A DNA stretch of 64,000 nucleotides from Cheiracanthium punctorium (lineage: Eukaryota > Arthropoda > Arachnida > Araneae > Cheiracanthiidae), in contig JAWZYV010016568.1 in the NCBI GenBank assembly GCA_038373885.1, forward strand, positions 248,001 to 312,000, given 5' to 3'. A model generated the notes under the pieces. The model did no database searches, had not been told where the DNA came from, and saw nothing but the letters and a program-made list of their open reading frames with translations. Below, piece after piece: positions 20,870 to 32,574 of the stretch. The position numbers and the translations under genes are program-made. Positions within the stretch are counted from its first letter, which is position 1, and every line of letters starts with the position of its first letter.

Positions 20870-23115
20870 GGACTTAGCTCCTCTAGAAAATGCTTATCCC
20901 TATAAACAAAAATTACTATTTTGCGATGTGCTGAATAGGGCTGGCTGGCGAACAGCTTGTCCTTTGTTAAATTTGACTTGATATTTCGCCACGAAAGCTG
21001 ATCTCTGTAAACTGCACGGGTTCCAGATTGATCTTGGTAACGTTGCTTGCGTATATCTGCTGAATCTTTCCTTAGTTAAAACTCTCCTACAGTGTAAATA
21101 TTCGTAAAACTTTCACTTCTAATAAAATAAGATGGCCTAAAACATAACGACTGTTTCAACATGCTTTCAGTCAAAAAAGCGTTCCAGTGAAAATCAAAAT
21201 CTTCATTTCGAATTCACTGATTATTCTGCTTAATTTCAATAAAAGGTGATTTCCGATGTTTCCTCATCTTTGCGCGTTTTTGTTGAAATACTACTCAGTC
21301 AGTGGAATATTTAGAGAAGAAATTTATACTGCATTTGAATACTCTTATGAATAACCCTGCCCTGATAGGGTAGTATTTTCGCTGAGCTTATGGAATTTAG
21401 GTGGACTCCATTAATGAGCCCCCTGAGAATCTCGAATAAAGGACCGAAGTGTGAAACTGTTTTCATTACATATGAAATAAAATTTAAGCGTTTGAGTACT
21501 GAAAAGAGGAGGTTTTGGTGGGATGGGTGTTAAATGGAGTTTAACTCAGGCTTGAGAAAATGCAAGACTCCGCTCCAGCGGAATATTCAAAGAACCAAGC
21601 TGGGAAGCAACAATGAGCTTTAAATGCTAAAATAAATTCCTCCAATGAGTCTTTTAAAAGATGGGCCCAAACAGGTTAAGCCAGAGTTCAAGATATATAT
21701 ATATTAAAAATACTGAAGTTCTTTCAGATTTTAAGTACGCACTATAGGGATATATGATAAAAGTGCGTCATAATCATATGTTGACCCTGTTTGTTTTTCT
21801 TGTTTCTTTATGTGGGAAAGTGTATCCTAATCCATAGTCATTTACTTAAAGCAGTTCGTTTTCACTCTCTTTTCACATACAGACAATATTTTGATTAAAT
21901 TAAAGGAAGAGATTCTGTGATTCTTTTTCCACCCAATCATGAATTTCATTTTTGTCCATGGCTTTAGAACTAAAATCTATCGAAAATTTCCCAAAGCCGC
22001 CTTATACAATGCTTATTTTTCAGTTTCCTATCAATATGCTCTAACCTAATTCGAAATTCTTAATTAAAGTTAGCAGAAAGAATGGCTTATAAAATTTAAG
22101 AACACATTCTACATAATTCAAAAAATAATATTACATATTAAAATAAATAAATAAATAAAAATGAAACATAAAAAAAAAATTTGAAAATTTAAAACTGCGA
22201 TTTCGAAAATTCGTCGACACATTTATGAGGTTTAAAATTAATAGCACGCTAGTTCGTGGGAAAAAAGGTCATCTTTGAAAATTTATGCTCACACTGATGA
22301 GTTCCAACAATTTCAGAAATACGTTAAAAAAAAAAAAATCATTTGCTTAAAAGCAACTATAATTATAAGAAAAATGCTCTAAATATAATTTTGAAAACTT
22401 AAAGCTTAGAAACTGTCTTTGATATGCTTGTGTTTTAGTTAATAAAACATGTAAATAATCTATTGCAATGAAAACTGTAGGTTAATAAAGCAAATTATTA
22501 GATGTCAGTCACTCATAGGGCTAAAGTGGATCTCACTAGCCTTATTTTCTTTGTCAATCTTCTATAGCTGCTTAACTTACAATTTTTACAAGCGAAAAGG
22601 TATTTTCTGCAGTTCTATTATTATTATTATTTGCTTATTTGTTTTGGGTAGGGAAAAACGAAGAGCGATAAAGATGTTATCCCATCTCGGTGTTAAAAAC
22701 CCAGCAAAAAATAAAACAATTTGTTTTCAATTAGTACACAGTGATTAGCATATGATTATACTGAGACATAAATATTTCAATACAACTATCGAATTATTCA
22801 TTATTATTATTACTATTATTTTTATTTTGTTCCTGTGTTCTAATCAAACCTTATTTTAATAGTTTAACATATTTTAATTGTCCAAACCAGGTTTTAGTTT
22901 TTTGCTTTTATTAACAGATTCTTGCAAGTGTTTACATTTATAATCAAATTCACTATAAAGTTAATATACTTGACAGTTATCAATATTATTTTAATGACAA
23001 AATAGGTTTATACCAATTAATAACTAAAATAAATACATAATCTAAAATTCAAAATAGAAAAATGACCCATATTCATTGTCAGAGCTATTTCGCTGTCAGG
23101 CTTAGCTAGAAAATA
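20870..23115. other. No element recognised
   Basis: AT-rich sequence with short (AAAT)n near 22140 and (ATT)n near 22620 and 22800. A short match to the element at 49261 lies near 21585-21635 (ATATTCAAAG, GGGAAGCAACAATGAG). No gene or ends are visible. Confidence 0.45.
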
Positions 23116-23123
23116 TTCGGTAG

Positions 23124-23297
23124 CAGTGGCGTAGCCAAGGGTGGGCAATAGGGGGGTCCCCACCCAATGCGTAATTTATTTCCTTACAAAATGTATATTC
23201 TTAACTCCCTTATCACACACACACAAGTTTACATATACGTAAGTTGCAGTAGTCGTAAACTCCCCCCCCCCATGAAAAATTTCTGGCTACGCCACTG
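23124..23297. mobile_element. hAT MITE, GGCGTAGCC-ended family, copy 1
   Basis: The ends CAGTGGCGTAGCC and GGCTACGCCACTG are inverted. Flanks TTCGGTAG (23116-23123) and TTCGGTTG (23298-23305) differ at one of 8 bases. The same family occurs at 26781 and 38717. Confidence 0.85.
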
Positions 23298-23855
23298 TTC
23301 GGTTGTAATGAAGAAACGATTAAATTTCATGAAATTTAAAAGTAATTAGCATTAAATGTAATAAAATTTGGACTTCGAATAACATTGTTTATTTTCACTT
23401 TGACACCTTTTGAAGTTTTACCATTCCACAGTTTATATAATTCTAAACTGAGTGTGATTGATAACGACCTTGAGCTTATTTTTATAATTGAGAAAATACT
23501 ACTGAACGCTTCAGACTTGCTTAAAATAAAGCAAAAACACATTTATTTACATGCTAAATTTAATTTATCAAATTCTATCCTTCAAGAAGTGTACAGTTCC
23601 ACAACTTTCTGCCAGGGTATAAATGTGTATGCGCTTATAGGCATGTAGCCAAAAAAATCTGTTTTGACGGGAGAGAGGGGAAAAAGGTAGAATTTCTCAC
23701 AAAAGGTCTTTATTTTCATAATTTTATTTACTATATGAATTTAAAACAGTAAATACAGGTTCAGGAGTAAATGCGGAAAAACGAAATAAGAAAGTTAAGA
23801 AAAAATCCGAAAGCATCGATTAAAAAACACTTTTCATCATAATCTTTTCTTTGTT

Positions 23856-24050
23856 GTGACGTAGTAATATGCATGCATACTGGTCACACTGTGACTTTAC
23901 TACTTGTTCGTAGCACAAAGGTTGTGGTGACTAACAAATAGCCACCTGAGATATTTTTTGCGACGTCACAGAGTGACCTATATGGACGTCACAGAAGGCT
24001 TGCATTTACGTCACATTTTTGATGTGACAAAATGTAACATCTCGTCACAA
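23856..24050. promoter_or_regulatory. Cluster of GTCAC/GTGAC motifs
   Basis: About ten GTCAC or GTGAC pentamers occur in under 200 bp, several as ACGTCACA (CRE-like half sites). No gene lies nearby, so the regulatory label is only a possibility. Confidence 0.2.
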
Positions 24051-24086
24051 CGTCATTGCTAATATGATTGCTGTATGGGTAACTAC

Positions 24087-24766
24087 TAGAGATGAGTTCG
24101 AGCTCATTTTTTGAAGCCCGAGCCCGAGGATTTTTAATCCGAGCCCGAAATTTCAGTTAAAGATTTAAAAAAAAAATCCAATTACTTCATTGATAGAATA
24201 CAATGAATTTTGCCGTTTGTGCAAATTAAAGACAAATAGAGTTGCAAACTCTCAATGCACTTTCTAATTCTTTATTTATCCATATGTTTATCAAATAATG
24301 TCGGATCTCATGACTAACTAATGAATATAAGCCGCCGTTCTGAAATATCCAAAGAGCTTAACGCACCTTCTAGGCGCCAGTGCCGATATTTTTTTTATAA
24401 GTACAGCCAACTCCGGTTATAGTGAACCCGGATATAGTGAACTATCAGATATAGTGATCGCAAACCATTAGTCTCGATTCACACACAGTATCTCTATCCA
24501 TCATGAAGACACTTGGGTTTTAGTGAACTTATTCGGATATAGAGGACGAAATTTGATAGTCCCCAGAGGTTCACTATAACCGAAGTTGACTGTACTTTTA
24601 TTTTCCCCATGAATCACTTTATAAAATCTGTTTCAAGGAGTATGTTCAATAAAGGAGAAATTTTTCACGAGCCCGAGCCCGAACGCAATTGTGAATTACA
24701 GAGCCCGAACCCGGTTCGGGCCCGGGCTTGGGCTTTCGGGCTCGGGCTGAGCCCGTCTCATCTCTA
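24087..24766. mobile_element. hAT element with CCCGAG-rich ends, copy 2
   Basis: Same family as 16773-17763, with its own perfect 8-bp target duplication GTAACTAC (24079-24086 and 24767-24774). It has fewer CGAGCCCG units, lacks the Helentron-like insertion of copy 1, and carries a different insertion (24414-24592). Confidence 0.92.
24414..24592. mobile_element. TA-flanked MITE nested in hAT copy 2
   Basis: 179 bp with ends CAGCCAACTCCGGTTATAGT and its near-inverse, flanked by TA. Copy 1 of the host shows the empty site ATAAGTACTTTT with a single TA. The ends fit the pogo/Tigger group. Confidence 0.9.
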
Positions 24767-24774
24767 GTAACTAC

Positions 24775-26780
24775 TGCGAAACGAATGGTTATCCTTTCTC
24801 CTCTTGTAAATACTTGGCTTAACGGAGCAATTTTCTGAGCTTATCGTTTGCTTCCCGGAATGAGGTTTTGAATGAACCAGATTTTGCTCAGCATTTTGCG
24901 TGTTTGGTTTATAGACAACTGGGGCCACATTCACAGATGCAGCAAGAATAAAGAAGGAAATCGCTGCGCCTTTGCAAAGATAGGAGTTAATAATTTAAAG
25001 CGAACAAATCACTTTGTTTTAACCTAAACCCCTGATGATTCTTTCGTTTTTCCCTGTAAGAACTATCAATGTTGATTACATTATTTTTAATATATTGTCT
25101 TATAAATTTTAATACAATATATTAATTTTGTTTTGTTTGAAATAGATTAACTTGATCCCTAATGACGGGAAATGAACATTAAATAACTATTCACACTGTA
25201 TGCACAATTTTAAACAGGGCACATGGTATAATACACAGTAACAACATATAATAATTTATTTTAACCAAGTAATGCATATTTACGCAGTTGGAATAATTCC
25301 TGAACAAATGTGCTTTCTTTTTTATAATCTTTTTTTTTATTCGAGAAAGTACATTTTTTGACAACTTTACCTGATTTTGCGATTTTTTTATAATTCATAT
25401 TACAAGATTTCTGTGATTCGGACATTATGTAATCCGGAATCGGTAAAGTCCCAGTGAGTCCGGATTTGAGAAGTTTTGCTGTATGCCATAAAAGTCTTCA
25501 TGTTGATATTTTTGTTCTTTATATTTTTTAAACTTTTTTTTTTTTGTGCGAAAAAAATCCCAGACAAGGTGACCTAAATCTTGAACACGTTTCAGTCTTC
25601 ATGGAATGTGTTATATATTTATATGAGAATGGCTTACTAAATTTCCAGAATTTCTTACGACACACCTACCAGCCATAAAAAGTTTTATGCTTAAAACCAA
25701 TTAGAGCTTTGCTGCATTTCCTAAATCAATACATAGTTTGTTTTTATTTTTGATAGGGATGAATGCATAAGAAAACTTTTTATGCGCACTTTCAAAGCGT
25801 TTCTCCAAAGTTCTCTGTTACTAATTTTCATTTAAGTTTTCAAATAGTAATATTTTATGCTTTAATGAAGAGAAAAACTTGAAATTTAAAAAGCAATTGA
25901 TTTAGATTAAGGGGAGGGGGGGAATTCATTCTTGTCTCTAGGCTTGCTTCAGGAGTACTGATTCTATCACTAAGTTACTTGTTCCTGATGAGGTCTAAAA
26001 ATATCAAACAGTTTGGTGGTTGTGCAGTGTTTTCGAGGTTATCATTAATTTCTATTTAAATTAAACTTCGGCATAATATCTTCAACATGAGGAATACCTG
26101 TTTAGATGAATCTTTGAAGAATCTTAATACTAACACAATGTTACATAAAGTGGGGGGGGATGCCCATTTATGGCTGAGATTTCTGTTAGCCTTGAACAGC
26201 ATTTCTTCTCTTACCTAGAAAATGCCTATACATTTTTTTTTCTCTTTTGTTTTTGAGGCCACGTGTCTACTTAGATTGTTTACTTCTATGGTGTGGCAGG
26301 TGTTCATTCTTCAGAATGTAGATCCACACACTGTCTGCGGTTTTTCATGGGCGTGAAGAAACATCTTGGCCAAATTATCCTGCTAAATTCGGCACTAACT
26401 GGAAACAGTGTATGCCACTTAATGTTGCTTAACTTGATTTACTCAGCCATAAACCAACTGGCATGTTATGTGAAAGTACGCTCCATATCTTACCGTACTC
26501 CCTGCTTAAATATTTAGTTTGTAAAGAACCATTACACGTAAACGGGCTTCGGTATTGCTTTACTGCAAATATTTTGTTTCTTTTAATAGCCTTTCTTTTT
26601 GAAGATTTTGAAGCACGAGCACTAAAAATGCCGTTAAATTAGAGATAGGAATAGTAGTTGATGATGGTGGTGTAATCATTATTTAATAACTCTTTTTTTT
26701 AATTAAAGACTGTTGGTAAATGCCGAATGACAGTGTCGGAATAAAATGTAAGGATATTTTGTAAATTACTTAATCTAAGG
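24775..26780. other. No element recognised
   Basis: AT-rich sequence with T runs. No inverted ends, coding frames or RNA genes that I can support. Confidence 0.45.
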
Positions 26781-27551
26781 CAGGGGCGTAGCCAGAAAAT
26801 TTTCATGGGGAGGGGGTTACGACGACTACAACGCATATGTATGCATCCGTGTATGGGATAATGTAGTGAAGAATACACATTTTGCATGGCAAAAATTTCT
26901 CATGGGGGGGGGGGGTTATGACTAACGTGACCATTTATTTTTTCCTTCAAAACGGTACATCTACAACTTTTTTCGCAATAGTGTATTTAATTTCTTCCTC
27001 AAAACAGGGCATCTACTGTTTTTAAGGTAATAGTGTTGGGAGACTGAACGTACAGGTCTGGGTATCTTTTAGTTGTTAAGAAAACGCGCAAAAAAGCTTG
27101 TGTTAATGTTAATATTAAAATAAAGTGAAAAAAAAACTTTGATGAAACACACATATGCTATAAAAAATAGTGCAAGACGTATGTTTCGGGTGGTTCAAGG
27201 GGTCCTTCTTCGACTTCAAAAACACCACCCGACACAAGGCAGGAAGGTAGGAAAGTGAGAAATGTAAACAAAAGAACACACAGAAAAGGAAGTTGTTATT
27301 CGGAAGGAAAAAATTCATAGAAAACCAGAGTGAAAAGGGAAAATAAAGTGGAGATCGAGGGAGAGAGAGGAATAAGTAAAAGAGGAACATGACTTTAAAA
27401 AAAAAAAAGAAATAAAAATTAAATAAATGGAAGTAGCTGACAAAAAAAAAAGAACATTAAAAGAACAAACAAAAACAGTACACCCCCCCCTTCCCCCGGC
27501 ATTTCTTCGCGTCTCGACAAGGGAGGGAGGGAGGTCATGTTTTCTTTTTAC

Positions 27552-29432
27552 GGTTCCGTGCTCGTAGCGTACGTGCTCATAGCGTACACCCCATCAAGGG
27601 TGCTCGTAGCGTACATATGGTGCTCGTAGCGTACATATGGTGCTTGTAGCGTACATCATCCCCGCCACCTGTTTGCACCACAGTAATAATTGAAAAGAAG
27701 AAATATAAAGGCAAATCCGGTTAAATATAGAGCTACTTTAGTAGCGGCCATTTTAGTCCACAGAATCGTAGATTTTATTACTAGTATTTATTTTCAACAA
27801 ATAAGGTGAAGTTTAAATGAAATCAAGCAAATAGTCATTGTAAATTTTGTTTTTATTTAAGGAACTGTTTTACGGCCGATTCCCAATTATAATGAAGTAT
27901 TTAAAATAAAAAAAAAATGTATCTAGCGGTGTATATTTCAGAATTTCTTTTAGCATGTTCGAATACTGGATAAAGCTTCAAATATTAAAAACAATACTGG
28001 CTGTAAAACATTAAAGTAAAACAAGAGGTATCGCAGACCCCCCCCCCCCACCTCAAAAAAAAAAAAGAAAAGAAAAAGATAAAGAAAGGTGTTCTTGCAA
28101 TATGAATGAGGAGAGGGAAAGGCTTAGAAAAAACATTGGTTATCTCAAAATTCATTAACCCATTTATGCCTAGTGTCCCTTTTTTGGGACGGCATTTTCG
28201 CTATCAGTCGAAAACTATTTTTTTAGACTCTATTATTCATGAGTATTGAACCTCAACTCCACAAAATATTTCAGCACGACCCAATAAGATGTTGAACTTT
28301 CAATTTTTATGCATAATGATTTTAAAAGAAATCATCCCTTGTTCAAGTAGTTTGTTAGAAATGTACATTACAAAATTTTTACAATATCGGTGCAGTGGCG
28401 GACTCTTTCAAGTACCAAGGAAGGAATGATATGATATCATATTAATTCTTAATAAAAATAATGAATAGATTAATCATTTTATAATAGCTTGTTTAACAAA
28501 TGCAATTAACGGAGTAACAACTGAATAATTAAGAAAGTAATAATTAACAGTATCATAGGCGCTCCCACGGAGGGGGCTATGGGGAATAAAGCCCCCCAAA
28601 GCGACCCGAAGATTTAGATCTGAAAAGCTTCGAACATTGTTACAAAATAATTAAAAAAATATTTTACGTTTTAAAAATTGTCTTAAAATGTTTAAAAAAT
28701 TGTCTTAAAATACTTTTAAAAAGGACGTTAGTTTTTAAATATTTGCAGTTAGTGTGACACATGTACTACGAATATTTTACAATAGTGTTTAATACAGTAA
28801 TTTTTTGGTTACAGAATGAAAATATCAGATAATTGTTTATGACTTTATAACATGGTACGTTGATAGTGGGCTTGTGTTCTAAGGGCAATTGATACAGAAA
28901 ATTTTGACGTTATAAAGGAGTAATAACTATAATCGAATTCAAAATGTTGTTTTTCAATAAAGTTTTTGAAGCTCTACCCCCCCCCCCCCTTAGACCAAAA
29001 TCCATTGAACAGTATTAATAATTAATAAACTTTAGTATGATAGAGTTTAAATAGCAATATATTTTAAAATGATGCTTTTTTATCATTTTAAGTGGTTTCT
29101 AGTATAATACATTATGTACATAGATTGCTCATACACCTTTAAACAAGAGAACAGCAACGTTAAACGATCTGTATGTCCAAAATCCTCATTGCTTTCAATA
29201 GGATGACCAGCAACTCAATTTTCTTGCTAAAGAAGGGTGGTTTTCCCCCCATATATTATTGTTTTCTAAACTACGATTTTGTGGACTAAAATGGCCGCTT
29301 CTAAAGTAGGTCTACATTTAGTAGGATTTTCTGTGGTGAAAACGAAAGCAGGTGGGGGGGAGGGGAGATGTACGCTACGAACACCCTTAGTGGGGTGAAC
29401 GCTATGAGCACGTACGCTACAAGCACGACACC
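27552..29432. mobile_element. Element with long inverted repeats, third level of nest
   Basis: The arms are inverted for roughly 200-280 bp (about 27552-27830 and 29240-29432). They contain repeated TGCTCGTAGCGTAC and the shared CGGCCATTTTAGTCCACA. They are flanked by an 8-bp duplication CTTTTTAC (27544-27551 and 29433-29440). The GG start and 8-bp duplication could fit Merlin or a MULE; I leave it unassigned. No coding frame is seen. Confidence 0.8.
28159..28380. mobile_element. piggyBac-like fragment, fourth level of nest
   Basis: It starts CCCATTTATGCCTAGTG after TTAA (28155-28158). It matches 10770-11048 in opposite orientation (TTTTCGCTATCAGTCGAAAA, TTGAACCTCAACTCCAC). The right end is missing. 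Confidence 0.55.
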
Positions 29433-29879
29433 CTTTTTACAGACACTGCCGTTGGATGATTTTAGATTTTAGCGGCCTTTATCGAAATCGTTACCGTGGG
29501 TTGCTCTCTTCCTAAAAACGGGACCTTGCAGGGGACATTTTCTAAAAACGGGACATTACGGTGTCCCGAAGCTGTGCTTGGGGACAACGGGACAAGCCAC
29601 CTAAAAACGGGACTGTCCCGTTCAAAACGGGACGTATGGTCACCTTAGTTATGACCCACCTAATCCCCCCTCCTTGGCTACGCCCCTGAAAGGTAATGCA
29701 GTACTTGGCGGCATTTTATATTACCGCCCGTGGACCGCGCTAGGTACGGGCCTTGGACCAGGCCTCCCTGAGCCCGTGCAGATCTCTACGAGAACCCAAA
29801 GTGACAGTCAAAAAAGAGTACGTCTTTCCATAATCATGTCTTTCTGCCTGTGACTTTTGTTTGTTCGTGCATCACGTAA

Positions 29880-30540
29880 AAATGGCTGAAGCAAATTAAA
29901 TAAAATTTTGTGACATGATAGGTGGTCATTCAACTTGAACTATAGGTGTCGAATTTTTTGAAAAATTTGACAAGATTTTGAGATTTAGCAAATTTTTTTC
30001 CCCGTGTCACTTAATTACGACTGAACCGAATGAAATGAAATTAGACTAATGACAGGTGGTCACTCAACTTGAACTACAAGCTGAAATTTTTGATTACATT
30101 TTGAACGTTTTATGAAAATCTATTCATAACTTGTAAATAAATATCTGTTCGCGAATCATATAGCCACTAAAGCAAAAGAAATGAAATTTAGTATCATGAT
30201 AGGCGGTTACCTAATTTAAAATATAAGCATCAAGATATTCCAAATATTTCCATTTATTTTGAGATTTTGTGAAAATTGTGTAAATGCTTGTTCGCGCATG
30301 TCCAGAAAATGGCTCACTGAAATAGAAATAAATTTGGTATTACCTTAGATGGCATAAACTGTAGATGCCAAAATTACTTTCGATACAGATTTCGACATTT
30401 TTTAAAATTCGTTTAAATTTTTGTTTTCATTCCTGAAAAACGTCTGTATAGAATGAATGAAATTTGTTACATGATAAGTAACGACTGAAATAAAAATTAT
30501 CAAATTTTTTCAAAATATGGAATAAATTTTAAAAATTTGC
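29880..30540 (+). repeat. Degenerate ~140-bp tandem repeats, about 5 units
   Basis: The phrase GGTGGTCA(T/C)TCAACTTGAA at 29921 recurs at 30055, about 30204, 30350 and 30476, with an AATGAAATTT stretch before it in each. A further unit lies at about 32430-32545, beyond the inserted element. Not coding. Confidence 0.65.
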
Positions 30541-30872
30541 AAAAATTGTAATTTTGGGGGCTGGATGAGGAAAGGATGTCTAGAAATAATATAATAATTG
30601 ATTATTCAACTTAAACAAATGTCGTCCATACTTTTAAAATTAATTTTTATTTGCTTTTTTATTTTGTGAAAATTATTTGATGTTCTATTGAGTCATAATG
30701 TTAAAATATTTACAGTTAAACAAACTTTAGTTTCTGACGAGGAAATTGATGAAGTTGTAAAATAATGTTTAGCTCTTCCAAATGATAGGGCGGTGGAAGA
30801 GATTTTGAGAAAATTTTGTCTGACTACTACGTGAGAAGAATTCATAAAAAATTGCTCTTGTATATATATATA

Positions 30873-32181
30873 GAGGAAGTTGGAATACAATGAAACATGC
30901 TATCTAAAATCAATAGGATTTGTCACAGAAAGTTGAAACTCACACACCTATTATACAAATATATGTCGCAGTTACTGATGTTATTTGGAAACAATCGCAT
31001 TTTTGCAAGAAGAAATGTAGAAAATTATTGGATTTTCACCATTGAAAGTAAATTTCGTTATTAAAAGTAATTTTGTTTTACCTCCTTGTTTTCATATGTA
31101 TAATTATTTATTTTTCAAATATTGAGATCACTATGGTGTGGTCTTCATACTTTCAAACCCAGAATTAAAAAAAATAAATATTAGGATTTATTAAAAATTT
31201 ATTTATCTTGTAGCCTCAATTTGGGGTACAATGAAACACTTGTAAATGGGGGTACAATGAAACATGTTTCACTGTACCCTGGGTGAATGCATTCACTTAA
31301 AATACAGATGTTACTATTAAATATTTAGATTCAGATCTCCATAGAGCACATAAAGTTAACAAGGAATTATTTTTAAATTGCACTCTATCTTTTTCAGATT
31401 CTGGAAATTGTGACAATAGAGATTGTCTTTCAATCAACAATCCAAACAGTACAGATTATGAGCTATTATCACATAACACGTATGACACAAGCAGTATCGT
31501 TCTAAATGATTATTTTTTAATCAAGAAAGGTGAATAAGTGAAGGTGTAAATGTTAAGAAATTGTTGGGGATATAATAAACATAAATCAAACGGACTGCGA
31601 AGTTCTGTAAGTCAAACGACTTAAGTCCAAGCTTCAAATCTTTACATTCTTAGAAAATGTATTTTTGAAAAAACTTAAATTGTATCAAAACTACCACCTC
31701 CTGTTCCTTCAGGTGGTACAGAAAGGAAATCAGAAATGCTAATTTTTGAATGTAAGTAAATTTAATATAAAATAAAACAGCTCTAGGCTAACCTCTAATA
31801 AAAGTATTGTTTTTATCTTAAGCTATAACAGTTTAATTAAATTTGTTTCTTCCATTCAAATTTCATATTTATGTCTCACTAATGTTTATTATAAATATAC
31901 ATAAAACATATATGCTGAAATTTGAATTTTCACTCATATTATTTGGGTGTTTGTGAAGGTTCTTTAAGTGTTTCTTTGTACCCTGGTATTTGGGGCACGA
32001 TGAAAAACTGACACACATTACAGACAAATAGGAAAAAGCTATTTACGAACTCATAAAAATTCATTTAGATAGGGGAAAGAGTTGGTTAAAAGTGTCCATT
32101 AATTTTATTTTTGTACAGAAAATTTTTGAACAGGTTTAAAAAAAGTTCGTAAATTTTGTTACATTGTACCTCAACTTCCCC
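30873..32181. mobile_element. 1.3-kb TA-flanked element, GGAAGTTG ends
   Basis: The ends GAGGAAGTTGGAATACAATG and the inverse of GGGGAAGTTGAGGTACAATG are flanked by TA. GGGGTACAATGAAACA repeats occur inside. An acceptor-like TTTTTCAG near 31397 opens a 45-codon frame (DSGNCDNRDCLSINN to VLNDYFLIKKGE) that looks like a transposase tail. I think it is pogo-like, but this is weak. Confidence 0.65.
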
Positions 32182-32520
32182 TATATATAAATGTAACCTG
32201 TAATCTCTTCTGTAAATTTACAATATGGTTATATGGTTCTTTTGCAATAAATAAAATCGGGTTCTTCTCTTCAAGTTGGAAAAGCTACCCAGGATCTTGA
32301 CTGAGGGAGCTGGTAAGTGGTCAGAGAATGATAGATAGCTGGCAATTTAATCGTTAGATCAACTAGGATCGACAACCAGTTCATACTGAATCTTAATCCA
32401 CCAGTATCCTGACCAGTATGTGAAAATGTTTAAGAGAATGAAGTGAAATTTTGTTTCGTATTAAGAGGTTACTAAATCTGAAATACAGGCGTTGAATTTT
32501 CTAAAAATTTGAATTCTTTT

Positions 32521-32572
32521 TGAGGTTTGATGAAACTGTGAAAAAGTTTTTTCACAGTTTCATCATACCTCA
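32521..32572. repeat. Near-perfect short palindrome
   Basis: TGAGGTTTGATGAAACTGTG plus AAAAA is followed at once by its inverse, with one mismatch in 25 bases and almost no loop. Confidence 0.85.
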
Positions 32573-32574
32573 TC

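Larger units (their letters stand above)
26923..29647. mobile_element. hAT element (Tip100-like ends), second level of nest
   Basis: The ends TAACGTGACCAT and ATGGTCACCTTA are inverted and flanked by a perfect 8-bp duplication GTTATGAC (26915-26922 and 29648-29655). The right end has at least three CTAAAAACGGGAC subterminal repeats. The ends resemble hAT-Tip100/Zaphod elements. No transposase frame is present. Confidence 0.88.
26781..29688. mobile_element. hAT MITE, GGCGTAGCC-ended family, copy 2 (host of nest)
   Basis: The left part (CAGGGGCGTAGCCAGAAAAT through the G run) and right part (TTATGACCCACC to GGCTACGCCCCTG) match the 182-bp copy at 38717. They are separated by the insertion 26923-29647. 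Its own target duplication is not clear. Confidence 0.8.

Noticed and set aside
29880..30540. CRISPR array
   Set aside because: Units are ~140 bp, diverged along their whole length, without short identical repeats and unique spacers, in a eukaryotic context.
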